The translations under genes and the position numbers were made by a program. DNA of 47,532 bases from an uncultured Gammaproteobacteria bacterium (lineage in GTDB: Bacteria; Pseudomonadota; Gammaproteobacteria; Pseudomonadales; Porticoccaceae), in contig CAJXQR010000017.1 in the NCBI GenBank assembly GCA_913058345.1, positions 1 to 47,532 of the forward strand. The letters are read 5' to 3'. Below, in pieces: positions 33,210 to 41,359 of the stretch. The notes beneath the pieces are model-generated. The model was not told where the DNA came from. It searched no databases and was given only the letters and a program-made list of their open reading frames with translations. Each line of letters opens with the position of its first letter. The stretch's first letter is position 1.

Positions 33210-34916
33210 TTATTTAGAAGACGAGGTACAAGAAGAGGTAGAAGAATAGGGCGCTAGGCTGGCGAGGCGAGCGTCGTTGATCGGCGCGCCGACGGTAAAG
33301 TGGTAGATAGACTGTAGCGTTTTACCCTGTAGTCCAAGGGTCTCGTGAACAGGGTCGTCAAAGAAGCACCCAATCCCTGTGCCGCGCATGCCGATAGCTT
33401 CCGCTTCGAGGTAGAGGGATTGGCCAGTCATACCGGCCTCACAAAATAAGTCTTTATAGCGCCAGGCTTGCGCACCGACCACAGGCTCGAATTCGGCCAG
33501 CATCGACAGTGAAAAAACGCCATCACCGGCTATTGCCTGTTGGCAGCTCAACTTCATGGCGGCGCGTCGTGCATTGGCTTTCACCAGGCGATAAAAGGGT
33601 AAGTGAGTGGGTGCATTATCAACAACCTCCCATAGCAGATCCTCACGCAACTCTGCTTTCATCGTATCCAGAGCAGCCCTGCGCCGAGGCATGGCATATA
33701 GCCCTGGCGCAAGCCCCTCTACGCTATGGACGAATACGACAATATGAATTCTGCCTGGCGCTGTTTGTGCTGACCAGGGCGGCAGTTCACTACGGGGTAA
33801 TAGGCGATCCATAAGGCGGAAAAAGTCATCACTTGTCATCGTCGCATTGGCATCGAAGGCCTGGGCTGAACGGCGTTGCAGAAACAATGTTCGTGCACTT
33901 TGCTGCGAAAGGGGGTGTTCTGCTGCGGCAATGGCGCCAGGCCAGAATTCTGCTTGATGTTTTTGCTCGCTGGGCCGGGCAGGGCTATGTACCGCGTTAG
34001 CCACTTCATCAACAAGTGGCCACTTATAAAGATGACGAGAGTCTAGTCGGTTGGCGCGGCCATGCCATTCGCCACTGCCACATAGTTGTAAAAGAGCTTC
34101 AATGAGGCTATCTGTATAAGGGTGTGTTTCACCGGCAGGGTGGAGGCTAACGAGCATATCGCCGTACTCAGCTTCATCGGCATAAAACTCATCGCTGCGC
34201 TCAAGGCCCAATAGCTGTTGCAAGGCTACCGTACCTATCTCGTGGATGGGTTTAGCTTCGCAACCCAAGGTAGCAGCCGCATAGCTGAGCGCTGCCAGGG
34301 CATGGCCAAGATCGTGCTGGGTGTATCGAAGAGCCCTTTCGCCATATTTCCAGGCTTCTCGCCAGGGGACTGAACTGAAGCCGAGCAGCAGCAGGGGTTG
34401 CTTACATAAGGCTTGCTTGTTTAATACTTCAGTATTCGGATAGCGACAGCGCAGCTCCAGTTGATGCTGGTCGACGCAGTAGTGGTAGAGACCATCTTCA
34501 AAGCCATCGATGGCGATGATAATGAGATAGGTTTCAGTGGGGTGGAGATTGCCGCTGGATGGATTACAACGCAGAGACCAGCGTGAATTGCCAAACTGCT
34601 TCCAGGCTGAGAGAGCGAGGGAGAACTGCAGAAGCTGGGAGATGGTTGTTTCATTCCAGTTTAACGAAGTAATACTTTTACCGCTAAATAGCTCGGCATA
34701 GCTTGGGCCTTCGTTACTTTTTTGCAGGGGTAATGGTCGCTGTGGTGCCCCAGCAAAATGACGAAAGGGACTGGGTTGGGCCTCCCAATCCAATGTTCCC
34801 GGCCCGCGAGCGTAGCCATCGAAGCGGTGTTTGGTGCGCTCGTGGTAGTCGAGGACAGTGACGGTATTTGTGCCCGCTGAAATTGTCTGTGAATTTTTTT
34901 CTAGTTCATGGTGCAT
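33210..34916 (-). CDS. SagB/ThcOx-family dehydrogenase with two nitroreductase-type domains
   Basis: A 568-residue FMN flavoprotein. The N-terminal signature YHERTKHRFDGYARGPGTLD is typical of SagB-type proteins. The first nitroreductase domain (about 85-300) has SLRCNPSSGNLHPTETYL for FMN phosphate binding and YGERALRYTQHDLGHALAAL. A second, more diverged domain (about 345-550) has FLQRRSAQAFDANATMT and ends with GMRGTGIGCFFDDPV. SagB oxidases make thiazole/oxazole rings in peptide antibiotics, but that needs a YcaO partner, which is absent here. Single-gene relatives are common with unknown substrates. The Ser-rich tail (SSTSSCTSSSK) is odd. Low-potential electrons from the nearby flavodoxin would be a reasonable but untested link. 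Confidence 0.8.
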   Translation of the reverse strand: MHHELEKNSQTISAGTNTVTVLDYHERTKHRFDGYARGPGTLDWEAQPSPFRHFAGAPQRPLPLQKSNEGPSYAELFSGKSITSLNWNETTISQLLQFSLALSAWKQFGNSRWSLRCNPSSGNLHPTETYLIIIAIDGFEDGLYHYCVDQHQLELRCRYPNTEVLNKQALCKQPLLLLGFSSVPWREAWKYGERALRYTQHDLGHALAALSYAAATLGCEAKPIHEIGTVALQQLLGLERSDEFYADEAEYGDMLVSLHPAGETHPYTDSLIEALLQLCGSGEWHGRANRLDSRHLYKWPLVDEVANAVHSPARPSEQKHQAEFWPGAIAAAEHPLSQQSARTLFLQRRSAQAFDANATMTSDDFFRLMDRLLPRSELPPWSAQTAPGRIHIVVFVHSVEGLAPGLYAMPRRRAALDTMKAELREDLLWEVVDNAPTHLPFYRLVKANARRAAMKLSCQQAIAGDGVFSLSMLAEFEPVVGAQAWRYKDLFCEAGMTGQSLYLEAEAIGMRGTGIGCFFDDPVHETLGLQGKTLQSIYHFTVGAPINDARLASLAPYSSTSSCTSSSK

Positions 34917-34968
34917 GAGTATTTGCCGACGTTAATTTTGACTGTGTTGTCCATTTTTATGTCAGGCG

Positions 34969-34984
34969 TGTGGTAAGTCCGACA
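34969..34984. promoter_or_regulatory. Possible NifA-type upstream activator sequence (TGT-N10-ACA)
   Basis: TGT at 34969 and ACA at 34982 with exactly ten bases between, about 125-140 bases upstream of the ankyrin gene's sigma-54 promoter, the usual UAS distance. The pattern is short, and roughly a dozen are expected by chance in a window this size, so weight is modest. Confidence 0.35.
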
Positions 34985-35106
34985 ATTCATCGCTGCAAAA
35001 GCAAACGGTAAGGAGCGCACCTGTCGCCACTTGTTTTTGTAAAACTCACATTAAATCAGAGTAATAGACCTTAATAGGGTATTGGAAAAGAATTTATAAG
35101 GCCTGT

Positions 35107-35122
35107 CGGTACGGGAGTTGCA
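35107..35122 (+). promoter_or_regulatory. Sigma-54 (-24/-12) promoter of the ankyrin gene
   Basis: CGGTACGGGAGTTGCA has GG-N10-GC spacing, ACG and a full TTGCA, 10 of 12 consensus positions, 39 bases before the start at 35161. Confidence 0.65.
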
Positions 35123-35160
35123 ATCCCCTTGCCAAATTGCATGACTTAAATGGAGTGGTG

Positions 35161-35601
35161 ATGTTAAGTAACAAAACGAAACAATGGATGGCGGACAATG
35201 GTTTTAACCCAGAGCAAATAAATGACGAAGGTCAGCATCAGGACAGTGCGCTCATTCTGGCATGTCGTAAGGGTGAGAGAGTTTATGTTGAGGATTTACT
35301 TGCGGCTGGGGCAAATGTCAATTTACGTAATATGGATGGTACCGATGCACTTTGGGCGGCTTGTGTAGCTGACGACTATGTTATCGCTGATCTCTTATTA
35401 CAGCAGGGTGCTAACATCGATAATCAAAACGATAATGGTGCCAGTGTGCTCATGTATGCGGCATCGAATGGCCGTAGTCCATGGGTCAATTATTTGCTAG
35501 AGGCTGGAGCAAATATAAGCCTTCGTTCTCTCGATGACTTCAGCGCCCTTGACCTGGCCAGTACTGTCACGATTTTACGCACCTTGAAAAAAGCCGAGTA
35601 A
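35161..35601 (+). CDS. Ankyrin-repeat protein
   Basis: A 146-residue cytoplasmic protein from ATG 35161 (GGAGTGG upstream; an earlier TTG at 35137 is less likely). It carries about three and a half ankyrin repeats: DSALILACRKGERVYVEDLL, then AAGANVNLRNMDGTDALWAA, then LQQGANIDNQNDNGASVLMY and LLEAGANISLRSLDD. These are protein-interaction modules. Its sigma-54 promoter makes it co-regulated with the LRR, Nif11-like and flavodoxin genes. A plausible hairpin terminator follows. Confidence 0.85.
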   Translation: MLSNKTKQWMADNGFNPEQINDEGQHQDSALILACRKGERVYVEDLLAAGANVNLRNMDGTDALWAACVADDYVIADLLLQQGANIDNQNDNGASVLMYAASNGRSPWVNYLLEAGANISLRSLDDFSALDLASTVTILRTLKKAE

Positions 35602-35680
35602 GACGAGCAAGAGAAGAGGGTTGAGGGCGTTGTTAAAATTAGCAGTGAAGCTACTGTACACATTTTGGTGTAACCCATGA

Positions 35681-35983
35681 TTAAAACGAAAGCCGACTGT
35701 ACTTAAACGTGTTGGCTTTGTTTTTCCTCCGCAGTTTCTCTAATACCTCGACAGCCAGTGCAATATTTCCCTGGCGCAGACAGACAAAACCGCTGGCTTT
35801 CAACGTGTAAAGATATGCGCGTATAACGCCACTTGCGTTATTCCAGTTGGCACTGCCAGCGTTAAGCGTACACCAGTTATCCGGGAACCGGTCCTGAGCT
35901 GTAGTCTCGGCTAACACTTTATAGATAGTCACGATGGCCTTTTCAAACTGGTTGGAATAGGCGTACATTTCGTATATTGCCAT
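35681..35983 (-). CDS. Helical TPR-like protein, probable 3' part of a stop-interrupted gene
   Basis: A 100-residue frame of helical, TPR-like sequence (YEMYAYSNQFEKAIVTIYKV and GVIRAYLYTLKASGFVCLRQ), ending near a Lys/Arg-rich tail. It starts 12 nt after the stop of the frame at 35996-36154 and is in the same reading frame. Only one TAA separates them, at a place where the flanking residues (MQSG-stop-LKVSMAIYEM) read as one continuous helix. The intact gene would encode 157 residues, and CAA (Gln) to TAA is a one-base change. The product may still be made from ATG 35983, but no ribosome-binding site is evident. Confidence 0.5.
   Translation of the reverse strand: MAIYEMYAYSNQFEKAIVTIYKVLAETTAQDRFPDNWCTLNAGSANWNNASGVIRAYLYTLKASGFVCLRQGNIALAVEVLEKLRRKNKANTFKYSRLSF
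35689..35727 (+). terminator. Terminator after ankyrin gene
   Basis: Stem AAAGCCGAC / GTTGGCTTT (9 bp with one G-T pair), 13-base loop, then GTTTTTCC. It lies 88 bases past the ankyrin stop and overlaps the end of the opposing gene. Confidence 0.5.
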
Positions 35984-35995
35984 CGATACTTTCAG

Positions 35996-36154
35996 TTAGC
36001 CTGATTGCATCGCTTTGGCGTCGAAGAGTAGTTGCTCGGTGCGCTTCCCGTCAGCGTAAACATCCTGTGGTTCGCGCAATAGTTTTTGCAGAGCAATGGG
36101 TACGGTATCGTTGTTACTTAGGGGGAGTTCATCAAAAAGATCGCGTAATAGCAT
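35996..36154 (-). CDS. Short 5' part of a stop-interrupted gene
   Basis: ATG 36154 to TAA 35996 encodes 52 residues (MLLRDLFDELPLSNNDTVPI...LLFDAKAMQSG). It is in frame with the 100-residue ORF at 35681-35983 and together they look like one broken gene. The upstream region (36155-36200) offers no obvious sigma-54 site. Function unknown. Confidence 0.4.
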   Translation of the reverse strand: MLLRDLFDELPLSNNDTVPIALQKLLREPQDVYADGKRTEQLLFDAKAMQSG

Positions 36155-36350
36155 GGTGATTACCCTCTCAATCTTTATTTCATCATGGCAACGCTTTTAA
36201 CCTGAGCATAAACAATTTTGTCAGGCGATATATTAAGGGTATGTACTGAGCAGCGAGTAAAGCGTGACAAGAGGCTCTGTCCGCCAACATCGCAACGTAC
36301 GAACATTTGTGAAGACTTGAACCTTCCCGCCGCAGAGGGAGATTTATCAA

Positions 36351-37664
36351 ATGGGACTTCTGATGTCTAAGATAAGAACTACTGTCTACGCATTTTTCGC
36401 GCTCCTTTGTTGCAGCAGCCTTACCTTAGCTGATTCAAGTCCCTTGGAAATACAGAAGTCCACTCGGATTAACCAGCTCAACAGTTCGTTTCTTAAGGTT
36501 GCGCTTGGTGATGCCGCACCGAAAAACACTATGGTGTCTTCAGTATCAATGTTCTACGCCTTATCAATTCTGGAGATGGGAGCATCCGGTAATACCAACG
36601 CTCTTTTGAGGAATTTACTGCTAACGAAGCCGGTAGAGTCGCAGTCTGTGGCTAAGCTGGTCGCTTTACTCTCCTTTCAGCTAGTTAATGAACCGGTAGA
36701 CTCTGATTCTGCGCATGGACGATTTCAGCTGAGTCATTCTGTGTGGGCAACGACAGGTGAAACGAGTGGTCTTCCATTTGTACTCGCCAGTCAATTTACT
36801 GAAGGGGTGCGCGATGCCTACACCGCGGAGGTTCATAACATAGATTTCCTTTCACCGGGCGCATCGGCCCTCATTAACAAATGGAGCCTTGATTCAACCA
36901 ATGGTTTAATCAAGGACGTCATTGACGACCAGACACTGCAATCGCTAACGTGGGTTATCGCCAATACGACTTACTTTGAAGGCGCCTGGGCCAATCCCAT
37001 GCGCAAGACGCCGCCGAGCGAGAACTATCGGTTTATGACAAGTGATGGACACCTCCTGAAAGTCGACTCAATTAGTTCTTCTCAGAGTTTACGGGTGGTC
37101 GACAACGATAATGGAAGCCTAACTCTGTCAATACCCTTCTCAGGTGGGAAGTACTACATGGTCTTACAGGTACCAGCCAAGTCCGAGAACAATATCGGTG
37201 CTTGGTTGCGCGATGTTGCGGTGCCAGAGCAATCTGCAGCGATAGAACGTATTTTTTCTCCCCAGGTGCCGCGCTTCAATGTGCACCTTCGTATGCCAGT
37301 GTTCAGCTTTGGTCAAAGGCATAGATTTTTAGCCAATACCCCTGCAACGAGAAAACTTGGATTGTTACCCTTGTTTACTAACGCAGCGAATTTGACCAAC
37401 TTAGTCAATACCGCGTTGTCGCATCCTGCTGTTCAAGAAACCAGAGTAGGACTTATTCAACAGGACACTCGTATCGAGCTGGATGAGAAGGGTGTTAAGG
37501 CGGCAGCCGTTACGGTGATCGACGGAATGATTAAGTCGAAGGCGCTTTTAAGTTTTGAGTACCGCCATATTGACATCGATCGACCGTTTGTTTGGTCGAT
37601 TGTTGAGGGGCAGTCTCAAACCGTACTCTTCAGTGGTGTTTTGGCTAACCCGCTTGAACGCTGA
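36351..37664 (+). CDS. Secreted serpin-family protease inhibitor
   Basis: A 437-residue protein with a signal peptide (TVYAFFALLCCSSLTLA, cleavage near residue 27) and the full serpin fold. Conserved blocks: NTMVSSVSMFYALSILEMGA (shutter), WVIANTTYFEGAWANPM (strand 3A), FNVHLRMPVFSFG, the reactive-loop hinge DEKGVKAAAVTVIDG, and the C-terminal FEYRHIDIDRPFVWSIV with VLFSGVLANP. The hinge runs E-x-G-V-x-A-A-A, as in inhibitory serpins. Length after cleavage (about 410) is normal with a small extension. Serpins are scattered in bacteria and presumably protect against proteases of prey, hosts or competitors. ATG 36351 has AGGGAG nine bases upstream. Confidence 0.88.
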   Translation: MGLLMSKIRTTVYAFFALLCCSSLTLADSSPLEIQKSTRINQLNSSFLKVALGDAAPKNTMVSSVSMFYALSILEMGASGNTNALLRNLLLTKPVESQSVAKLVALLSFQLVNEPVDSDSAHGRFQLSHSVWATTGETSGLPFVLASQFTEGVRDAYTAEVHNIDFLSPGASALINKWSLDSTNGLIKDVIDDQTLQSLTWVIANTTYFEGAWANPMRKTPPSENYRFMTSDGHLLKVDSISSSQSLRVVDNDNGSLTLSIPFSGGKYYMVLQVPAKSENNIGAWLRDVAVPEQSAAIERIFSPQVPRFNVHLRMPVFSFGQRHRFLANTPATRKLGLLPLFTNAANLTNLVNTALSHPAVQETRVGLIQQDTRIELDEKGVKAAAVTVIDGMIKSKALLSFEYRHIDIDRPFVWSIVEGQSQTVLFSGVLANPLER

Positions 37665-37827
37665 TTAGACCGGGTTTCATGGGCTATCGGTAGCAATCGA
37701 AAAAATAACGTAAGCTTATAATTTATATAAATTTACGTCTTATGGCCTATCGGTGCTTGTCAGTGGAAAATAGTAACACTGACACGCTCGCCGACCGCGA
37801 TTGCAACGCTATCATCGGTGACCTGGG

Positions 37828-37858
37828 CGGGACAGCCGCTCCTAAAGGGTCTGTCCCG
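37828..37858. repeat. Inverted repeat in the serpin-DUF1826 gap
   Basis: CGGGACAG and CTGTCCCG are perfect 8-bp arms around a 15-base loop, within a 280-base gap between convergent genes. No T-run follows on either strand, so a terminator role is uncertain. Confidence 0.45.
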
Positions 37859-37947
37859 AAAAGATCTGTAGGAGAAAGGCCCATGGATTGTTTCACGGGT
37901 TATCTTGTTGGGTGTTCTATTAGGGCGGCTACCGTTGATCCGCTGGT

Positions 37948-38604
37948 TCATATGGAGTCCAGTGTTAGCAGTAGTCGCTGCTGTCCAGCGTCGACAGTGG
38001 GGGAGCGGTGGACAAGGCCGGCCCCCTCGTTACCCTCCCAGGCTTCGCCCTTGAGCAGCGCCACATCTCCAGGATTTAGCGTCTGAACAGCGCGCGGAGC
38101 CAAATACAAACCGCTTTCCGCATCGCTCAGTCCGTTGCTGCCAACACCCAGCTTGCTGCGATCCACTCGGTCATGGGGCAACCACTCGGTGGCAGTGCCT
38201 ACATAGGTCGTGATGAGACGGCAGGGTACGCGATCGACATGAAATCGGGGGCACATGCTGCCGTTCAGCGGCGTCAGACGCAGGCCGATAGTCCGGAGCC
38301 CGAACAGACAACTGTACATTTCCGCAAGCAGGCGAATATCCGCCTTGAGTTGAGGATAAGGCGCGAGCCCAGGAAGGGCTTTATCCAGATGACGCAATTT
38401 GTTAGTGGACAGTGCCAGGCGATGCCCCGTGCCTCCCGTTTTGGCAAGCAGTGTCTGGCACTCCATGGTCAAGGAAGTGCTCGGTTGACGCTCCCAAACG
38501 GCCATGTTGACGTGGTCCTGATAGATACTTGTCAGCGTAGACGGAGCGCAGCCAAACAGGGTTTGACGCCCATTTGGGGCCTTGATTGTCAGCGCAGCGG
38601 TCAT
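37948..38604 (-). CDS. DUF1826-family protein of the zinc-starvation operon
   Basis: A 218-residue cytoplasmic protein. Family resemblance is seen in the central [19 protein letters not shown], then [11 protein letters not shown] and a later [12 protein letters not shown], which place conserved His, Asp, Arg and Lys as in DUF1826 proteins. These are repeatedly linked with Zur-regulated CobW GTPases. Its start overlaps the GTPase stop by 4 nt (ATGA), so it is translated as the last gene of this operon. The HVDR and KGE arrangement recalls a metal-dependent oxygenase-like fold, but activity is unknown. Confidence 0.7.
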   Translation of the reverse strand: MTAALTIKAPNGRQTLFGCAPSTLTSIYQDHVNMAVWERQPSTSLTMECQTLLAKTGGTGHRLALSTNKLRHLDKALPGLAPYPQLKADIRLLAEMYSCLFGLRTIGLRLTPLNGSMCPRFHVDRVPCRLITTYVGTATEWLPHDRVDRSKLGVGSNGLSDAESGLYLAPRAVQTLNPGDVALLKGEAWEGNEGAGLVHRSPTVDAGQQRLLLTLDSI

Positions 38605-39812
38605 GCCTCCGCCTCCCAGACCGGGAAAGGGTCGGGCAGACGCTGCCAGGAGTCAAGCCCAGCCAGTAGCTCCTCTTCATCGAGCAGGCACTTGTCCAGC
38701 GAGCTAATGAATTGTTCTTGGTTCAGGTTCTGGCCGATAAATACCAGTTCCTGACGCATATCGCCAAAGGGTTCCTGCCAGTCGTTTTCAATGGAGGCAA
38801 GGTCGTCTTCATTCTCGGGCCAATGCTCTCGGGGAATCGCCTTCCAGAACATGCCAGCAAAATCGAAACGCGCCATGCCACCAGCTTGGCTCCACTGTCC
38901 TGCAAACTCTGGGCGGCTAGCTAGCCAGAAGTACCCCTTGGAGCGAATCAGTTTGCCCTGAATATCTCTGCTGTGCAGAAAGTCGTGGAATTTTTGCGGG
39001 TGAAACGGCCGGCGGGCGGTGTAAGTAAAGCTGCCAATACCGTACTCCTCGGTCTCGGGTACATGCTCGCCACGCATTTCCTTGAGCCAACCGGGGGCCT
39101 GCTGGGCGCGTTCAAAGCTGAATTTGCCGGTGCCTAATACCTGCTCGATGGGTGCCTGACCATGATGAATCGGCACAATCTCTGCTTCGGTGTTGAGGGT
39201 TTTCAGTACCGCGATCAGGCGCTTTAACGTGGCGGCATCCGCCAAATCGGTTTTACTGATCAGAATGACATCGGCGAATTCCACCTGATCCACCAGCAGA
39301 TCCGTTACGCTGCGTTGGTCTTCTTCACCCAGGTGCTCGCCCGTTTCCTGGAGATCTTTGGCTTCCTCGTAATCGGCAAGAAAATTCACTGCATCGACCA
39401 CGGTCACCATGGTGTCCAGAGTGGCTACATCTGATAGGCTGATACCGTCCTCATCGGCGAAGGTGAAAGTCTCCGCGACAGGGAGGGGTTCGGATATGCC
39501 GGTGGATTCGATCAGCAGATAGTCAAAACGTTCCTCATTGGCCAGGCGGCGAACTTCCAATAGCAGATCTTCGCGCAGGGTGCAGCAAATGCAGCCATTG
39601 CTCATCTCCACCAGCTTTTCCTCGCTGTGGTGCAGTTGTACCTCATTCTGCACGGCACTGGCGTCGATGTTGATTTCGCTCATGTCGTTGACGATCACCG
39701 CCACCCGACGCCCTTCACGATTGTTAAGAACGTGACTGAGTACAGTCGTTTTGCCAGCGCCGAGGAAACCGGACAGAACGGTGACCGGTAGTGGCTTAGT
39801 GGCGTTTACCAT
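38601..39812 (-). CDS. CobW/COG0523-family zinc metallochaperone GTPase (ZigA-like)
   Basis: A 403-residue G3E GTPase. The P-loop [18 protein letters not shown] (about 11-28) and the metal-binding motif GCICC (about 73-77, the CxCC signature) are intact. [11 protein letters not shown], the GTPase base motif SKTDL and a CobW C-terminal domain (about 260-390) follow. Such GTPases deliver zinc to client enzymes when zinc is scarce. Its start overlaps the end of the dksA2-like gene by 17 nt and its stop overlaps DUF1826 by 4 nt. The Zur box upstream of the operon supports zinc control. Confidence 0.85.
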   Translation of the reverse strand: MVNATKPLPVTVLSGFLGAGKTTVLSHVLNNREGRRVAVIVNDMSEINIDASAVQNEVQLHHSEEKLVEMSNGCICCTLREDLLLEVRRLANEERFDYLLIESTGISEPLPVAETFTFADEDGISLSDVATLDTMVTVVDAVNFLADYEEAKDLQETGEHLGEEDQRSVTDLLVDQVEFADVILISKTDLADAATLKRLIAVLKTLNTEAEIVPIHHGQAPIEQVLGTGKFSFERAQQAPGWLKEMRGEHVPETEEYGIGSFTYTARRPFHPQKFHDFLHSRDIQGKLIRSKGYFWLASRPEFAGQWSQAGGMARFDFAGMFWKAIPREHWPENEDDLASIENDWQEPFGDMRQELVFIGQNLNQEQFISSLDKCLLDEEELLAGLDSWQRLPDPFPVWEAEA

Positions 39813-40206
39813 AATGTTTTTCCTTTTTCTCCATTTGGTTTTTCACTTCTGCGCAATATTCGGCGGTGGGGCGAATCAGTAGACGGGCGATGCCAATGGG
39901 CTCGCCGCTTTCCAGGCAGTAGCCATAGTCACCGGTATGAATATGCTTCAGAGCTTTGTCGATTTTGCGTAACAGTTTTGTTTCCCGTTCAATGACACGC
40001 AGGCCCATGCGGGATGTTTCCTCATACTGTGCCAAGTCGGCTCCATCGTTGAGTTCGGGTCGTTCACCCAGTCGACGCTGTTCTGCTTCAATGGTTTGCA
40101 GGCTTTGTTGTCGCAGCACCTGAAGACGATCGCGGAAAAACGCCCGCTGTTTGATATTCATGTAAGACGAGGGGGAAGCTTTTATAAGTTCTTGTTCGGT
40201 CATCAT
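39796..40206 (-). CDS. dksA2: DksA2-like transcription factor with reduced zinc finger
   Basis: A 136-residue DksA/TraR-family protein. The N-terminal part is the coiled coil with acidic tip ([10 protein letters not shown], the tip region that enters RNA polymerase's secondary channel). The C-terminal region has [17 protein letters not shown], then [12 protein letters not shown]. In canonical DksA this is C-x2-C-x17-C-x2-C; here it is C97, S100, C118 and V121, so two of four zinc ligands are lost. That resembles the zinc-independent DksA2 of Pseudomonas, which replaces DksA under zinc starvation. It sits in a Zur-box operon and overlaps its neighbours. Confidence 0.85.
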   Translation of the reverse strand: MMTEQELIKASPSSYMNIKQRAFFRDRLQVLRQQSLQTIEAEQRRLGERPELNDGADLAQYEETSRMGLRVIERETKLLRKIDKALKHIHTGDYGYCLESGEPIGIARLLIRPTAEYCAEVKNQMEKKEKHYGKRH

Positions 40207-40454
40207 GCTGCCTCCGATTCCGGCACAAACACCAGGGTACTTGCTATTTTGTGGTCGATGCCGCCGCGAATCATCTCACTAGAAGCTGCCGGCGCATTCT
40301 TGTTTTCTATGTCGGTTCGGGTCGTTGTGACAATGAGGTGCTCTAGCTTCTTACGGGTTGCTTCGTGCACAGTTTGCTCCAATGCCCTAGTCGAGGTAGG
40401 AAGCGTGGCCAGAATGATCGCCAGCGGTATTACGTTGTTTTTACGTTTTTTCAT
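40203..40454 (-). CDS. Small exported protein, first gene of Zur operon
   Basis: An 83-residue protein from ATG 40454, with TAAGGAAGGGA upstream. The signal peptide is MKKRKNNVIPLAIILATLPT with cleavage near STRA-LEQ. The mature part is about 58 residues, Glu-, Lys- and His-containing (HEATRKKLEHLIVTTTRTDI) with no recognised family. The final bases overlap the dksA2 start (ATGA). The Zur box 64 bases upstream predicts expression in zinc deficiency. It may be a periplasmic zinc-related protein, but this is inferred from operon alone. Confidence 0.6.
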   Translation of the reverse strand: MKKRKNNVIPLAIILATLPTSTRALEQTVHEATRKKLEHLIVTTTRTDIENKNAPAASSEMIRGGIDHKIASTLVFVPESEAA

Positions 40455-40517
40455 GTATCCCTTCCTTAAGGGGGCTTAGCGAAATGAGAGCTGAGGTCGA
40501 TAAGAGGACTGCAATAT

Positions 40518-40532
40518 TGTTATGATATAACA
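40518..40532. promoter_or_regulatory. Zur box
   Basis: TGTTATGATATAACA differs by one central base from the gammaproteobacterial Zur core TGTTATAATATAACA. Longer dyad arms (ATTGTTATG / CATAACAAT) extend it. It precedes the leftward operon at 37948-40454 by about 64 bases. Confidence 0.8.
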
Positions 40533-41049
40533 TAACAATAAAGAGAGTAAACATTCCTCCGCATGTTGGAAAATTGAAATTGTCTTGGGAGGTGATTCGA
40601 GGGGCAGTCGTTGTCTTCCGAGCTCTACAACGAGACAACATCAGCGTAGAAACGATGACGAGCCTGTTTAACTGGCGTTTCAGAAAGAGTAAATCTAGCC
40701 CCGGCTGTTGTGAGCTTAAGAAGTGAAAAACATGGAACCAGGTCATGAGCGCTGCTTCCTGCTGTCGTTGAAGAATGGCACTTTGTCCGTGTAGCGGGAG
40801 GTCTGCACATCCAATAGTCACTGCGGTCTCGGGCAATAAAGGCGCTGGAAAATAATTTGTGGGATTGCCGGTTCAATCGGCCGCCGCGGTTGGGCCGCCC
40901 CCGTCACACTGGTACCTTACTCGTCGGCGATGTAAGACCTGAGTTTGTACACAGAGATGCGCGACTGCGCGAGTCCATCGCGCCGATCTATCGGTACAAA
41001 CTCTATCTACGTGCTATTGCTATTTTGATCCCTATTGGAGGGAGTGATC
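40533..41049. other. Intergenic region between Zur operon and stress genes
   Basis: About 500 bases with no gene I can support. Two long frames occur (leftward through 40441-40836, rightward through 40857-41126), but neither has protein-like sequence or a good start. The leftward one would run through the Zur box. Confidence 0.4.
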
Positions 41050-41217
41050 ATGGTATTCTGCGAGGTATACAGCATAAATTCGGCCATCCTAAACGGTCGC
41101 AAAGTACTTTCGGTACAGGAGTTTAAGGCGCAGCAGGCTGATCTGCAGGCGCATGTCAAAAGCACTGTCTGGGCGAGACGGTCTTGCAGTCTTTTATCTT
41201 TCGACAGACAATATTAG
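41050..41217 (+). CDS. Possible 55-residue small protein
   Basis: ATG 41050 is preceded by GGAGGGAG at ideal spacing. The product (MVFCEVYSINSAILNGRKVL...) has no family I know and ends in a basic tail. The strong ribosome site is the only support. The next gene starts 143 nt downstream. Confidence 0.3.
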   Translation: MVFCEVYSINSAILNGRKVLSVQEFKAQQADLQAHVKSTVWARRSCSLLSFDRQY

Positions 41218-41359
41218 GTAGAGAAATCAAGGATCAACAGTATAAACCTGTGCTGTAACATCAGCAGGCGCGCAAAGCGAGAGAGTGAACAGGTGCTTTC
41301 AGGGGGACGTAAAGTAGGCATTGAACAGATAGTAAACAGATAGGTTGAAGGTATAGGTT

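Noticed and set aside
35014-35030. Sigma-54-like site upstream of the SagB-type dehydrogenase
   Set aside because: The minus strand shows TGGC and GC at correct spacing, but the middle and TTGC positions do not match (about 7 of 12).
36227-36243. Sigma-54-like site upstream of the serpin gene
   Set aside because: GG-N10-GC spacing is present, but only about 7 of 12 positions match and the TTGC core is missing.
40441-40836. Leftward 131-residue ORF over the Zur box
   Set aside because: It lacks family features and a good start, and it would run through a strong operator; judged non-coding.
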